Source: AC-37 sp036389835 (GTDB lineage Bacteria; Actinomycetota; Thermoleophilia; Solirubrobacterales; Thermoleophilaceae). Taken from it: a DNA stretch of 64,000 nucleotides. A program made the position numbers and the translations under genes. Under the pieces are notes generated by a model. It was not told the DNA's origin, searched no databases, and worked only from the letters and a program-made list of their open reading frames with translations. Below are positions 16,706 through 25,000 of this stretch, in pieces; the first letter of the stretch is position 1; the number at the start of each line of letters is the position of its first letter. Location of the stretch: contig DASVWC010000055.1 in NCBI GenBank assembly GCA_036389835.1, forward strand, positions 1 to 64,000, read 5' to 3'.

Positions 16706-17919
16706 GCGCGCACGCAGGCCGCGCCGAGCGCGCCGGGCGGCGACTCGATCACGCTCGCGCCGGCGCGGCGCACGAGGGTGACCGCCTCGGCGCGGGCGTC
16801 GAGGACGTCGACGGCCGCGGCGGCGGCGTACACGTCGAGCTCACGCCGTGGCGGGGTCGCGATCGCGCTCGCGAGGTCGGGGTCGGCCACCGACGCGACC
16901 ACCACCTCGTGCCGCCGCGTGAGCACCGGGACGGCCTCGACCAGCGACTGGGCGGCCGACGGCTCGAGCAGGTCGGTCAGCACCAGCACGAACGAGCGCT
17001 TGGCCCCCTCCGCGATCCGGAACGCCAGCTCGTAGTCGCTCTCGACGGCGGCCGGCTCCACGTCGAAGAGGGCGCGCACGACGGCCCGCCCGCCGTCGCG
17101 CCGCGGCCGCTGGTGGTGGCGGACCTCCGAGTCGAAGGCCACCGCACCGATCCGGTCGCCCAGCTCGTCGGCGACCAGCGCGAGCGCGGTCACGGCGTCG
17201 ATCGTCGCGTCGAGGCGCGTGAGCTCGCCCAGCGGCGCGGCCATCAGCCGCCCGCAGTCGACGAGGCACATCAGCTCGCGGTCGCGGTCGACGCGGTACT
17301 GGTTGCTCATCGGGCGCCCCATCCGCGCCGTGGCCCGCCAGTTGACCTGCCGCACGTCGTCGTCGGGCAGGTAGTCGCGGATCGACTCGAAGTCGGTGCC
17401 GAGCCCGAGCGGGCCGCGGCCGCGCTGGCCGCCCTCGAGGAAGCGCCCGCGCGCGACGGCGAGCGCGATCCGGCGCGCCGACGGCAGGTCCGGGTAGACG
17501 ACTAGCTCGCCGTCCTCCCCCGGGCGGTGGTACCAGGCGCCGAGGCCGAGCGGGCCGACCGCGCGCAGCGCCGGCGCCGGCAGCGGGTGGCGGCCGCGGC
17601 GCAGCGGCGTGAGCGTTCCGGCGAGCCCCCAGTCGTCCTCGCGCGGGTCGAGCTGCACGTCCGGGGGGACCGGCTGGCGCACCCGTGCGGCGCCGGCGGC
17701 GAGCGTCCCGAGCTCGAGCTCCAGGGGCGCCGGGACGCCCCGCGCGAGTATCGACGGGTGCGTGCGCTCCAGCGCGGGGGTGCCGCGCACCACCAGTGCG
17801 TCGACCACGGTGGCGCCGGCGACGGCGACCACCAGCAGTGCCGCGATCCACACCGGCAGCGCCAGCACCGACAGCGCCGCTAGCGCCAGGGCGAGGGCGG
17901 CGCGCGGCGTGGGCGCCAT
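16672..17919 (-). CDS. DUF58 domain protein
   Basis: A 415-residue protein with two N-terminal membrane helices (about residues 8-40), a beta-rich middle and the DUF58 motif DYLPDDDVRQVNWRATAR near residues 190-210. The C-terminal part resembles a von Willebrand A fold (FVLVLTDLLEPSA). DUF58 proteins are typical clients or partners of MoxR AAA+ ATPases. The start overlaps the moxR stop as ATGA, so the two are co-translated. Confidence 0.93.
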   Translation of the reverse strand: MAPTPRAALALALAALSVLALPVWIAALLVVAVAGATVVDALVVRGTPALERTHPSILARGVPAPLELELGTLAAGAARVRQPVPPDVQLDPREDDWGLAGTLTPLRRGRHPLPAPALRAVGPLGLGAWYHRPGEDGELVVYPDLPSARRIALAVARGRFLEGGQRGRGPLGLGTDFESIRDYLPDDDVRQVNWRATARMGRPMSNQYRVDRDRELMCLVDCGRLMAAPLGELTRLDATIDAVTALALVADELGDRIGAVAFDSEVRHHQRPRRDGGRAVVRALFDVEPAAVESDYELAFRIAEGAKRSFVLVLTDLLEPSAAQSLVEAVPVLTRRHEVVVASVADPDLASAIATPPRRELDVYAAAAAVDVLDARAEAVTLVRRAGASVIESPPGALGAACVRAYLRAKARARL

Positions 17920-18848
17920 CAGCGCGGGACGGGGACGGCGCCGAGCGCGGTGTTGACCGCCTCGTCCGGGCCGTATCGCTCGAGCTCGGCCTCGGGCGAG
18001 AGCACGAGCCGGTGGCGCAGCACCGGGCCGGCCATGTAGCCCACGTCGTCCGGCGTCACGAACCCGCGCCCGTACAGGCGCGCGCACGCCTTCGACGCCG
18101 CCAGCAGGTGCACGGCCGCGCGCGGGCTGGCGCCGAGCGTCACGCTGGGCAGCTCGCGCGTCTTGCGGACGACGTCGATCACGTAGCGGGCCACCTCGGG
18201 CGCGACCTCGGTCGCGTCGACCTCCTCGCGCGCCGCGCGCAGGTCGTCGGGGGTCGCGACCGGCTGGACCTGGTCGGCGCCGCCCGCCTCGACGCCGCGC
18301 CGCGGGCGGCCGAGCATCGCGAGCTCCTGGTCGGCGCTCGGGTAGTCGACCTCGATCTGCACGAGGAACCGGTCGAGCTGCGCCTCGGGCAGCGGGTAGG
18401 TGCCCTCGTACTCGATCGGGTTCTGCGTGGCGACGACGAGGAACGGGTCCGGCAGGGCGTGCGGCTCGCCGTCGACCGACACCTGCCGCTCCTGCATCGC
18501 CTCGAGCAGGGCGGCCTGGGTCTTCGGCGGGGTCCGGTTGATCTCGTCCGCCAGCAGCAGGTTGGCGAACACCGGCCCGGGCCGGAAGGCCAGCTCGCCC
18601 GCGCGGATCGTCATCGTGCCGGTGAGGTCCGAGGGGAGCATGTCGGGCGTGAACTGGACCCGGCGGAAGTCGACCGACAGGGCTCGCGCCAGCGAGTTGG
18701 CCAGCAGCGTCTTGGCCACCCCGGGCACGCCCTGGAGCAGCGCGTGACCGCCCACCGCGAGCGTGCAGGCAAGCAGCTCGAGCACGCGCTCTTGGCCCAC
18801 GACCACCTTCTGCACCTCACCGGCGATCCGGTCGTGGAGATCCCTCAT
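17919..18848 (-). CDS. MoxR-family AAA+ ATPase
   Basis: A 309-residue MoxR ATPase. Walker A is GVPGVAKT, Walker B LLADEINR, sensor 1 VVATQNP, and the arginine finger region LDRFLVQIEVDYP. MoxR proteins act as chaperones that mature or insert cofactors into partner proteins, usually VWA/DUF58 proteins encoded next door. It overlaps the upstream DUF4350 gene (ATGA) and the downstream DUF58 gene (ATGA) by four bases each. Confidence 0.96.
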   Translation of the reverse strand: MRDLHDRIAGEVQKVVVGQERVLELLACTLAVGGHALLQGVPGVAKTLLANSLARALSVDFRRVQFTPDMLPSDLTGTMTIRAGELAFRPGPVFANLLLADEINRTPPKTQAALLEAMQERQVSVDGEPHALPDPFLVVATQNPIEYEGTYPLPEAQLDRFLVQIEVDYPSADQELAMLGRPRRGVEAGGADQVQPVATPDDLRAAREEVDATEVAPEVARYVIDVVRKTRELPSVTLGASPRAAVHLLAASKACARLYGRGFVTPDDVGYMAGPVLRHRLVLSPEAELERYGPDEAVNTALGAVPVPR

Positions 18849-19942
18849 GACAGCCGCGCCAGCGCGCGCCCGGCGGCGAGCACGTCGGGGTTGTGGCCGA
18901 GGACGGCCTCGGCCTCGTCGGGCTCGAGCCCGAGCTGCTCGGCGGCGCGGCGGAGCTGCGGCTCGCCGGCCTCCGGGCCGAGCGCGGCGCGGCGGACGAT
19001 GCGCTCGCGCGCGGCGGCGCGCACGGGTGCGGCCGCATCGGCGGGCGCGCGGGTGCGCGCGAGGGTGAGGGCCTGGGCGTCCACGAAGCGCCGGCGCGGC
19101 GGCGCCAGTGGGCGGCGCTCGTCCTCCGGCGGCCCGAGGCGGCGGCCGATCGCCCACATCAGCACGAGCCCGGCCAGGCCGAGCCCGGCGAGCGCCCACT
19201 TCCAGTCGCCGGGCAGCGCCGCCAGCCCGCGCGTGTCCCCGAAGCCGTGCACTCCCTCGACGAATATCACCTTTTCCCGGCCCTCCCCCGCCAGCCCGAG
19301 GGCGAGCGCGGCGTTGTCGGCCTCGTCCAGCGAGCGGTTCTGGAGCGGCGAGACGTCGGCCATCAGGAGCGCCCTCCCCTCCCCCACCCGGCGCGACACC
19401 AGCACCGGTCCGGTGTCCGCCCCGAGCAGCGGCAGGCCCTCGGCGCCCGCCTCCCAGGCGCCGAAGCCGCCGGCCTCGACCGCCCCTACGGCGCGCACCT
19501 CGGGTGCGGGGACCAGCGGCCGCAGCTCCTCCGACCCCCCGGCCGACCACCCCGGCGTGCCGCCCACCGCGCGGTCGAGCCAGTGCGGGCTCGGGCCGCC
19601 CGCGACGAGGCGCCCACCGCGGTCGAGGAAGCCCTCGAGGGCGAGCGACTCGTCGCTGGTCAGGCGCCCCGCGCCGAGCACGAAGACCGTTGCGCGGGGG
19701 TCGGGCGCGGCGTCCGCGAGCGACCCGCGCAGCCGCTGCACCTCGCGGCCGTCGCGCTCGAAGAGCTCGACCAGCGCCGCGGTCCCCTCGCGGGTCGTGG
19801 AGTACGAGCTGAACGCCGGTCCCGTGGGCTCCGGCGCGATGCGGTTGCCGATCGCCGCGATCGCGTTGAGCGCCACGACCACCGCGACGCACACCAGCGC
19901 CACGCGCCAGCCGGTGGGGAGCGCGCGCAGGCGGGCCCTCAC
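18845..19942 (-). CDS. DUF4350 domain membrane protein
   Basis: A 365-residue protein with an N-terminal membrane helix (about residues 12-33), an extracytoplasmic DUF4350 region (SYSTTREGTAALVELFERDG, then LESFLDRGGRLV-like GEFLDRGGRLVAGG), a second helix near residue 235-255 and a cytoplasmic helical tail. DUF4350 proteins sit in DUF58/MoxR/DUF4129 clusters and may form a complex with them. GTG 19942 overlaps the upstream stop as GTGA. Confidence 0.87.
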   Translation of the reverse strand: MRARLRALPTGWRVALVCVAVVVALNAIAAIGNRIAPEPTGPAFSSYSTTREGTAALVELFERDGREVQRLRGSLADAAPDPRATVFVLGAGRLTSDESLALEGFLDRGGRLVAGGPSPHWLDRAVGGTPGWSAGGSEELRPLVPAPEVRAVGAVEAGGFGAWEAGAEGLPLLGADTGPVLVSRRVGEGRALLMADVSPLQNRSLDEADNAALALGLAGEGREKVIFVEGVHGFGDTRGLAALPGDWKWALAGLGLAGLVLMWAIGRRLGPPEDERRPLAPPRRRFVDAQALTLARTRAPADAAAPVRAAARERIVRRAALGPEAGEPQLRRAAEQLGLEPDEAEAVLGHNPDVLAAGRALARLS

Positions 19943-20835
19943 CGCGGCGTCTCCCTCAGCACCGCCTCCCAGCCGCGCCGCGAGCGCTCCACGTCCTCGG
20001 CCGACGCCTCCCGGCCTCCGTACACGACGCCGTCGAAGAGCGCGGCAAGCTGGTCGAACTCCGGCGAGCCCAGCGCGCGCGAGACCTCGCGGGTCGAGAT
20101 CGAGGGGCGGAAGGCGATCGCGTGGCGCGCGTCGAGCCGCAGCAGGCCGGCGCGGAAGCGCAGCCGCAGCGCCGCCTCGTGGTCGCCCTCCCTCTCGGCG
20201 CGGTCGGCGGCGCGCTCGAGCGAAGCCGGGGTCTCCCGGTCCGGTCGCGCGGCGCTCGCGCGCGCCTCGGCACCCTCCTCGGCGCGGTCGCGCAGCGTGC
20301 GCGAGCCGAGGGTGGCGAGCAGAGCCAGGATCAACGCGGCCGTGACGCTCCAGAGCGTCACATCGCCGCCCGGCGTCACGCCGGCGAGGTCGTCGAACGC
20401 GTTCTCGATCCATTCCCCCACGGGCTCGAGGCGGTCGCCGATCCAGTCGAGCACGCCCTTGAACGGGCGCGGCAGGTCGCTGCCCTCGTAGCGGTTGTCG
20501 GAGAGGATCTCGTCGGCCTCGCCGCGGGCGGCGGCGGGGTCCTCGGCGGCGCTGCCGTCGCGCGGCGCGAGGGCGGCGATGTCCTCGAGGCGCCGGCGCA
20601 GCTCCTCCCCGCGCGCGCCGGCGAGGGCGTCGGCGACCCTGTAGGGGCGGCTGTCGACGCGGTCCACGCCCCTCAACTGCTGGAGCGCCGCGGGGTCGGT
20701 CTGGGCGCGCTCCGCGAGCGTGCCGAGCTCCGCGCTCGTCGCCTCGGTGGCGCCGGCGGGGACCGGAACGGCGGCAAGCAGGGCGAGGGTCGCGGCGAGG
20801 GCGCCGAGTGCCCGACTCGCACCGACCCGTGCCAC
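19939..20835 (-). CDS. DUF4129 domain membrane protein
   Basis: A 298-residue protein with a signal or anchor helix (residues 8-28), a soluble domain, a second membrane helix (about 160-178) and a C-terminal DUF4129 domain marked by AALRLRFRAGLLRLDARHAI and STREVSRALGSP. This domain is conserved in MoxR-linked clusters and may be related to transglutaminase-type modules. GTG 20835 is 24 bases downstream of the previous stop; no Shine-Dalgarno sequence is obvious. Confidence 0.85.
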   Translation of the reverse strand: MARVGASRALGALAATLALLAAVPVPAGATEATSAELGTLAERAQTDPAALQQLRGVDRVDSRPYRVADALAGARGEELRRRLEDIAALAPRDGSAAEDPAAARGEADEILSDNRYEGSDLPRPFKGVLDWIGDRLEPVGEWIENAFDDLAGVTPGGDVTLWSVTAALILALLATLGSRTLRDRAEEGAEARASAARPDRETPASLERAADRAEREGDHEAALRLRFRAGLLRLDARHAIAFRPSISTREVSRALGSPEFDQLAALFDGVVYGGREASAEDVERSRRGWEAVLRETPR

Positions 20836-20858
20836 AGCGTCGTCGGGCGAGCGGCGAA

Positions 20859-22163
20859 TCAGCTCGAGGACCGGTCCGGCGGGTCCGGCGGCACGGGCGG
20901 CTCCCATTGCTGGGGCGGCGCCGGCGGCGCGGCGGGCGGAGCCGGCGGCTCCCAGCGCTGGCCCTCCGGCGGGCCGGGCGGCCCGCCGGGCGCGCCGTCC
21001 CCGGCCGGCGGCCCCTGCGCGGGCTGGCCCCACGCGGGCGGCGGCGGCTGGCCATATCCGGCCGGCTGGCCATATCCGGGCGGCTGGCCATATCCGGGCG
21101 GCGGCCCCGGCGGCTGACCGTAGCCGGGCGGCTGCCCCTGCGGGGCTCCCCACGCCTGCGGCTGGCCGGGCTGGCCCCAGACCGGCGGCTGGCCGCCGGG
21201 CGGCTGGCCCCACGGCCCCGGCGCGGGCGCGCCCCAGCCGGGCGGCGCCACCCAGGGCATCGACTGGCCCGACATCACGTCGGCGGGCGCGCGGCCGCCC
21301 ATCGCCTGCGCGAGCACCTCGAGGTCGAAGGCCTCCTTGCGGACCCGGAGGTCGAAGTAGACGACCGTGACCAGGGCGGCGACGAACGGCGTCGTGATCA
21401 CCTGACCGGCCAGGCCGGCGAGCCCGCTCAGGATCACCGACATCACCGAATCGTCGCCGACGGCGACGAACATCAGCGCCGCCAGCAGGCCCTGCACGAT
21501 GCCGGACACCACCGACGCCAGCACGTACCCGGCGAGCAGCACCCCGAAGACCCGCCACCAGCGCCCCTGGACGAGCTTGCGCGAGCGCCCGAGCGCCTTG
21601 CTCCCCCTCACGTCCTCCAGCAGCAGCACCGGCAGCGCGAGCGAGAACGCGATCGCCAGGTAGATCCCGGGCACGATCAGCGCGATGAACCCGAGCACGG
21701 TCGCGAGGAACACGAGCAGCGAGACCCACATCACCGACCCGAGGCGCCTGGCCGCGAACGCCAGCGAGTCCTGCCAGGTCGTGCGGTCGCCGAGGTAGGC
21801 GTGCCCGATCGCCTTGAAGCACCCGGCCGTCGTCAGCAGGTAGACGAGGCCTCCCAGCAGGGCGACCACGATCTGGCCGACCCAGAAACCGGTCGAGACG
21901 TCGGCGCTCGAGTCGGGCGTGGCGGTCCCGCCGCCGAAGCTGTCGCCGACCGTGTAGTCCTCGGGAAGCGTCGAGACCGTCACGAGCGCGGTGAGGATCT
22001 GCACGGGGGCCGCGACCAGCAGCACGATCGTCGCGAGCGTGCCGAAGTTGCGGGTGGTCAGCTTGATCGCGGCGTCGATCTTCTGGCCGATGTCGAGCGG
22101 CCGCAGGCGCGGCGCGCTCCCCGCCCCACCTGGCCCTCCCTGCTGCCACGCGCCGTGCTCCAT
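20859..22163 (-). CDS. Polytopic membrane protein with Pro/Gly/Gln-rich tail
   Basis: A 434-residue protein. Residues ~25-280 hold about six membrane helices and resemble the membrane domain of glycerophosphoryl diester phosphodiesterases (RPLDIGQKIDAAIKLTTRNF start, GRWWRVFGVLLAGYVL), without the catalytic domain. The last ~150 residues are a low-complexity tail rich in P, G, Q, W and Y with YGQPPG repeats. First gene of the minus-strand cluster that continues to DUF58. TAGAGT lies 11 bases before ATG 22163. Probably the membrane platform of the cluster, by position only. Confidence 0.8.
   Translation of the reverse strand: MEHGAWQQGGPGGAGSAPRLRPLDIGQKIDAAIKLTTRNFGTLATIVLLVAAPVQILTALVTVSTLPEDYTVGDSFGGGTATPDSSADVSTGFWVGQIVVALLGGLVYLLTTAGCFKAIGHAYLGDRTTWQDSLAFAARRLGSVMWVSLLVFLATVLGFIALIVPGIYLAIAFSLALPVLLLEDVRGSKALGRSRKLVQGRWWRVFGVLLAGYVLASVVSGIVQGLLAALMFVAVGDDSVMSVILSGLAGLAGQVITTPFVAALVTVVYFDLRVRKEAFDLEVLAQAMGGRAPADVMSGQSMPWVAPPGWGAPAPGPWGQPPGGQPPVWGQPGQPQAWGAPQGQPPGYGQPPGPPPGYGQPPGYGQPAGYGQPPPPAWGQPAQGPPAGDGAPGGPPGPPEGQRWEPPAPPAAPPAPPQQWEPPVPPDPPDRSSS
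21046..21096. repeat. Three 18-bp tandem repeats inside the Pro/Gly tail
   Basis: GGCTGGCCATATCCG recurs at 21046, 21064 and 21082, an 18-base period that codes for YGQPxG hexapeptides on the minus strand. Near-identical DNA, including the otherwise rare ATA/TAT codon environment, indicates recent tandem expansion by slippage. Confidence 0.85.
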
Positions 22164-22174
22164 CAGCGCCGCGC

Positions 22175-22193
22175 ACTCTATCCCGGCTACGAT
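22175..22193. promoter_or_regulatory. Divergent -10 elements between 22163 and 22204
   Basis: TAGAGT on the minus strand (22180-22175) is 11 bases before ATG 22163. TACGAT on the plus strand (22188-22193) is ten bases before ATG 22204. Both fit leaderless or very short-leader transcripts in a 40-base intergenic region. Confidence 0.5.
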
Positions 22194-22203
22194 CCCCGGG
22201 CCG

Positions 22204-22422
22204 ATGGCCGACCTCTCCAAGCGCCCGAGCTACACGCCGCGCCGCACGCGCGAGCAGCGCGCCTTCCGCCTCGTGCAGGTGGGCGGCGCCGCGAGCGTGG
22301 TGGCGGTGGTCGGCTTCGTGCTCGCGCTGATCGACGTGATCGGCTTCGGCATCCCGCTGCTGGCCGCGATCGTCGCGGTCGTCTGCTTCGTGATGTTCCG
22401 CAGCGTCGTCGGCAAGCGTTGA
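22204..22422 (+). CDS. Small two-helix membrane protein
   Basis: A 72-residue protein with a basic N-terminus (RPSYTPRRTREQRAFRLVQV) and two closely spaced membrane helices (about residues 28-47 and 50-67) joined by a short turn, giving a hairpin. I know no family name. It is divergent from the DUF58/MoxR cluster and is followed by a cupin gene whose TTG start overlaps its stop (TTGA). Confidence 0.72.
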   Translation: MADLSKRPSYTPRRTREQRAFRLVQVGGAASVVAVVGFVLALIDVIGFGIPLLAAIVAVVCFVMFRSVVGKR

Positions 22423-22961
22423 CGCTGGAGCCCGTCCCGGAGGCGCCGCTCGGCGAGACGGAGGCGGGCCTCCTGCCGGAAGGAGACGGCTGGTTCGTCC
22501 TGAACGTGGGCGACGCCGCCGCCCTGCACTCGGACCGCTTCGGCACCTCGTCGCGCTTCGAGCGCCGTCCCAACGTCGAGCTCCCGGAGTTCGGGGTCAA
22601 CGTGCGCCTGCTCCAGCCCGGCCAGCCCGCGTCGCTCTACCACCGCGAGAACGCGCAGGAGGTGTTCCTGGTGCTGAGCGGCGAGTGCGTCGCGATCGTC
22701 GAGGAGCAGGAGCGCCGCCTGCGCAAGGGCGACCTGCTCTGCATGCCGCCCGGCACCGCGCACGTGCTGGTCGGCGCCGGCGACGGCCCCAGCGCCGTGC
22801 TGATGGCCGGCACCCGCAAGGACCCCGAGGAGCTGCTCTACCCCGTCAGCGCGGCCGCGGCGCGCTACGGGGCCAGCGCCGAGCGCGAGACCCCGGACCC
22901 GGACGACGCCTACGGCGACACGCGCGACCCGCGGCCCGTGTCAATGGACCTTCCCTGGTAG
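22419..22961 (+). CDS. Cupin-domain protein
   Basis: A 180-residue cupin. The two conserved motifs appear as YHRENAQEVFLVLSGECVAI and GDLLCMPPGTAHVLVG; the first keeps His and Glu, the second keeps His, so a metal site is likely. The N-terminal strand NVGDAAALHSDRFGTSSRFE and C-terminal LYPVSAAAARYG flank the barrel. TTG 22419, overlapping the previous stop as TTGA, is the only start that leaves the frame intact. The substrate is unknown. Its end overlaps the converging gene by 21 bases. Confidence 0.8.
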   Translation: MTLEPVPEAPLGETEAGLLPEGDGWFVLNVGDAAALHSDRFGTSSRFERRPNVELPEFGVNVRLLQPGQPASLYHRENAQEVFLVLSGECVAIVEEQERRLRKGDLLCMPPGTAHVLVGAGDGPSAVLMAGTRKDPEELLYPVSAAAARYGASAERETPDPDDAYGDTRDPRPVSMDLPW

Positions 22962-23219
22962 GTCCTCGTCCGGCCAGCGGCCGTGCTCGTCGAAGTAGCG
23001 GCGCGCCTCGTCCTCCGCGTCGCGCTCGCGCTCCCCGCTCGCACCCACGCGGTAGAAGTAGCTGAGCAGCCACACCGCGACCCCCGCGCCGACGATCCCC
23101 ATGCCGCCGTGGAACGCGCTCCGCGAGTCGCTCACGAGCATCGGGATCACGCCGCCGACCACGATCAGCCCGGGCAGCACCCAGCGGCTGAACAGCAGCA
23201 GCTTCTGCTCGCGGGTCAC
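22941..23219 (-). CDS. Small membrane protein downstream of the dioxygenase
   Basis: A 92-residue protein with two membrane helices (about residues 10-28 and 40-57) and a charged tail ending RRYFDEHGRWPDEDLPG. GTG 23219 overlaps the dioxygenase stop as GTGA, so they are co-translated. No known family. The tail motif GxWPDE occurs in several small actinobacterial membrane proteins, but I cannot give a function. Confidence 0.68.
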   Translation of the reverse strand: MTREQKLLLFSRWVLPGLIVVGGVIPMLVSDSRSAFHGGMGIVGAGVAVWLLSYFYRVGASGERERDAEDEARRYFDEHGRWPDEDLPGKVH

Positions 23220-24151
23220 CCGGTCTGCGGCAAGCCCGCTCGCCGCCACTGGCGCGGGTCGGGCAGCGGCGTGAGCACCTGCTCGAGGCGCTCGCGGTAC
23301 TTCTCGTAGTCCGGCGGCAGGGTCAGCGCCTCGCCGAGCGTCTCCTGCGGCTCGTCGGCGGTGAAGCCGGGGCCGCGCGTGGCGAGCTCGAACAGGACGC
23401 CGCTCGGCTCGCGGAAGTAGATCGAGCGGAACCAGAAGCGGTCGATGATCGGCGTCGGCCGGGCGCCGCCGGAGAGCGCCTTCTCGCGCCACTGCTCCTG
23501 CTCGTCCATGCCCATCGACCAGGCGACGTGGTGCACCGTCCCGGCGCCCTGCACCCCGCGGTCGGCCGACTGGTCGTAGACGATGCGCCCGCCGCGCTCG
23601 CCTCCGCGGGCCTGCCACTCGGTGTCGCCGATCGCCTCGAACTCGAGCGCCTCGAGCAGCCTGCGGCTCGCCGCCGGGTCCGCGTGGTAGGCGCGCACGG
23701 CCTCGAAGCCCTGGAGCGCGTGCTCGTCCGGCACCTCCGCGGCGTGCGCGATCAGGGGCGGGTCGGGCACCTCGAAGACGCTCAGCTCGTGCTCGAGCCC
23801 CTCGGGGTCCGCGAACACGAGGCTCCCGTTCTCGCGGCGGGTGGCGATCTCCTCGCCGCCGAGCCGGTCCTCCCAGAAGTCGAGCGTCTCCGCCGAGCCG
23901 ACGCGGTGGATCAGCCGGTGCACCATCCCCGCGCCGGCGGCGCCGGGCTCGGCGCCGGGGTACTCGAAGAAGGTGAGGTCGTGGCCGGGCGCGCCCTCCT
24001 CGTCGCCGTAGAAGAGGTGGTAGATCGTCGGGTCGTCCTGGTTGACGGTCTTCTTGACCATGCGCAGGCCCATCACCCGCGCGTAGAAGTCGACGTTGCG
24101 GGGCGCGTCGCCGGTGATGCAGGTGATGTGGTGGATGCCTTCGAGCTTCAT
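23216..24151 (-). CDS. Ring-cleaving dioxygenase, MhqO/MhqE-type (VOC superfamily)
   Basis: A 311-residue protein with two glyoxalase/bleomycin-resistance (VOC) modules. The first begins IHHITCITGDAPRNVDFYAR, the second carries GTVHHVAWSM, and FREPSGVLFELATRGPGF supplies the metal-binding Glu. This is the MhqO/MhqE group, extradiol-type dioxygenases that in Bacillus protect against quinones. ATG 24151 is seven bases after TACACT (minus strand), and an 8-bp inverted repeat lies just upstream, so regulation by a MarR-like repressor is plausible; no such regulator is adjacent. Confidence 0.9.
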   Translation of the reverse strand: MKLEGIHHITCITGDAPRNVDFYARVMGLRMVKKTVNQDDPTIYHLFYGDEEGAPGHDLTFFEYPGAEPGAAGAGMVHRLIHRVGSAETLDFWEDRLGGEEIATRRENGSLVFADPEGLEHELSVFEVPDPPLIAHAAEVPDEHALQGFEAVRAYHADPAASRRLLEALEFEAIGDTEWQARGGERGGRIVYDQSADRGVQGAGTVHHVAWSMGMDEQEQWREKALSGGARPTPIIDRFWFRSIYFREPSGVLFELATRGPGFTADEPQETLGEALTLPPDYEKYRERLEQVLTPLPDPRQWRRAGLPQTG

Positions 24152-24163
24152 GCGGCCGAGTGT

Positions 24164-24186
24164 AGGTACCCGGCGCGCGGGTACCT
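24164..24186. promoter_or_regulatory. 8-bp inverted repeat at the dioxygenase promoter
   Basis: AGGTACCC, a seven-base spacer (GGCGCGC) and GGGTACCT form a perfect dyad that touches the TACACT hexamer (minus strand, 24164-24159) of the dioxygenase gene. Size and position suit an operator for a dimeric repressor. Confidence 0.6.
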
Positions 24187-24213
24187 GTCCCCCATGCGAC
24201 GCAAGGAGTGCCC

Positions 24214-24429
24214 ATGACCGACGAGGACCAGATGAAGCGCTTCCGCGAGGCGGTGGACGAGAAGGGCGAGGCGGCGAAGGCCGCGTCCGAGCAGGGCCCG
24301 GGCCCCGGCGACGCGCCCGCCGCCGACCAGGCCGAGCCGGCCGGCGCGGACCTCCCTCAGGACGAGGACGACCAGCGCAAGAAGAACTCGCGCCACGGCC
24401 AGGTCACGGCCGACAAGTGGAACCAGTAG
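24214..24429 (+). CDS. Small hydrophilic, probably disordered protein
   Basis: A 71-residue, strongly charged protein with no hydrophobic core, rich in Glu, Asp, Ala, Pro and Lys (for example QAEPAGADLPQDEDDQRKKN) and a conserved-looking end RHGQVTADKWNQ. It is probably intrinsically disordered. ATG 24214 is chosen because AAGGAG (24203-24208) stands five bases before it; the GTG at 24208 lies within that ribosome site. One of the few genes here with a clear Shine-Dalgarno sequence. No function known. Confidence 0.72.
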   Translation: MTDEDQMKRFREAVDEKGEAAKAASEQGPGPGDAPAADQAEPAGADLPQDEDDQRKKNSRHGQVTADKWNQ

Positions 24430-24446
24430 CGGGCGGCTAGCGGGCG

Positions 24447-24462
24447 GCGTCAGGCGACGCCG
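24447..24462. terminator. Short hairpin at converging gene ends
   Basis: CGGCGTC, a four-base loop and GACGCCG pair around the stop codon of the gene at 24450-24932, facing the end of the plus-strand gene at 24429. It may limit convergent transcription, but there is no U-tract. Confidence 0.3.
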
Positions 24463-24932
24463 GCGTCCTCGAACGCGTCCTGCGCGCGCTTCGCGTACCG
24501 CTGCGAGCGGTCGTAGAGCGCCTTGTACTGGCGGACGTAGGAGTTGGCCGCGCTCGCCCTGCCCGCCATGCCCGCCCGCACGCCGCGGCGCAGCTTGACC
24601 AGCGCCGCGTCCCAGTCGCGCAGGTTCGCGAGCGCGTTCTTGCGGCCGCTGCCGCCGTCGCCGGTCGAGGCGTCCTCCGCCGCGACGGCCTTCGTGCGCC
24701 GCGCGAGCAGCGCGCGCATCTTCGCGATCCGCTCGAGCGCGGGCTCGCCCCGCTTCCCGTTCGAGCGCGCCCAGGTGTCGAGGTTGCGGTCGAGCGCGTC
24801 GTCGAGCTTGAAGAGCGTCGAGTTCTCGGCGACCCACGCGCGGTAGGCGCTCTCGTCGTCGGCCTGGGCGACGGGCGCGGCGGACAGGAGGGCCACGGCG
24901 GCGGCCAGCAGCAATGTGATCCGGCGGAGCAT
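24450..24932 (-). CDS. Secreted helical protein of unknown function
   Basis: A 160-residue protein with a signal peptide (MLRRITLLLAAAVALLSAAP, cut after AQA) and a mature domain that is helical and charged, with a Ser/Gly-rich break near residue 95. No Cys and no known motif. ATG 24932 is ten bases after TACAGT (minus strand); the GTG at 24944 would lie within that hexamer. Divergent from lon. Confidence 0.7.
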   Translation of the reverse strand: MLRRITLLLAAAVALLSAAPVAQADDESAYRAWVAENSTLFKLDDALDRNLDTWARSNGKRGEPALERIAKMRALLARRTKAVAAEDASTGDGGSGRKNALANLRDWDAALVKLRRGVRAGMAGRASAANSYVRQYKALYDRSQRYAKRAQDAFEDAGVA

Positions 24933-24979
24933 CGGCCGAGCCACTGTAGATCGGATCGGCGCGTCACGCCATCGCTAGA

Positions 24980-25000
24980 CTGCTTACTACCCGTAAGTAG
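24980..25000. promoter_or_regulatory. Imperfect 8-bp dyad in the lon leader
   Basis: CTGCTTAC, five bases and GTAAGTAG match as an inverted repeat with one mismatch. TAGACT (24976-24981) is a candidate -10, so the dyad covers the expected transcription start. It is neither a CIRCE nor a HAIR element, so the regulator is not evident. Confidence 0.5.

Noticed and set aside
21000..21200. Repetitive Pro/Gly-coding DNA as a possible CRISPR-like array
   Set aside because: The period is 18 bases, in frame with a coding sequence and without spacers; it is a protein repeat.
24980..25000. HAIR or CIRCE heat-shock element before lon
   Set aside because: Neither the CTTGAGT-N7-ACTCAAG nor the TTAGCACTC-N9-GAGTGCTAA pattern is present.
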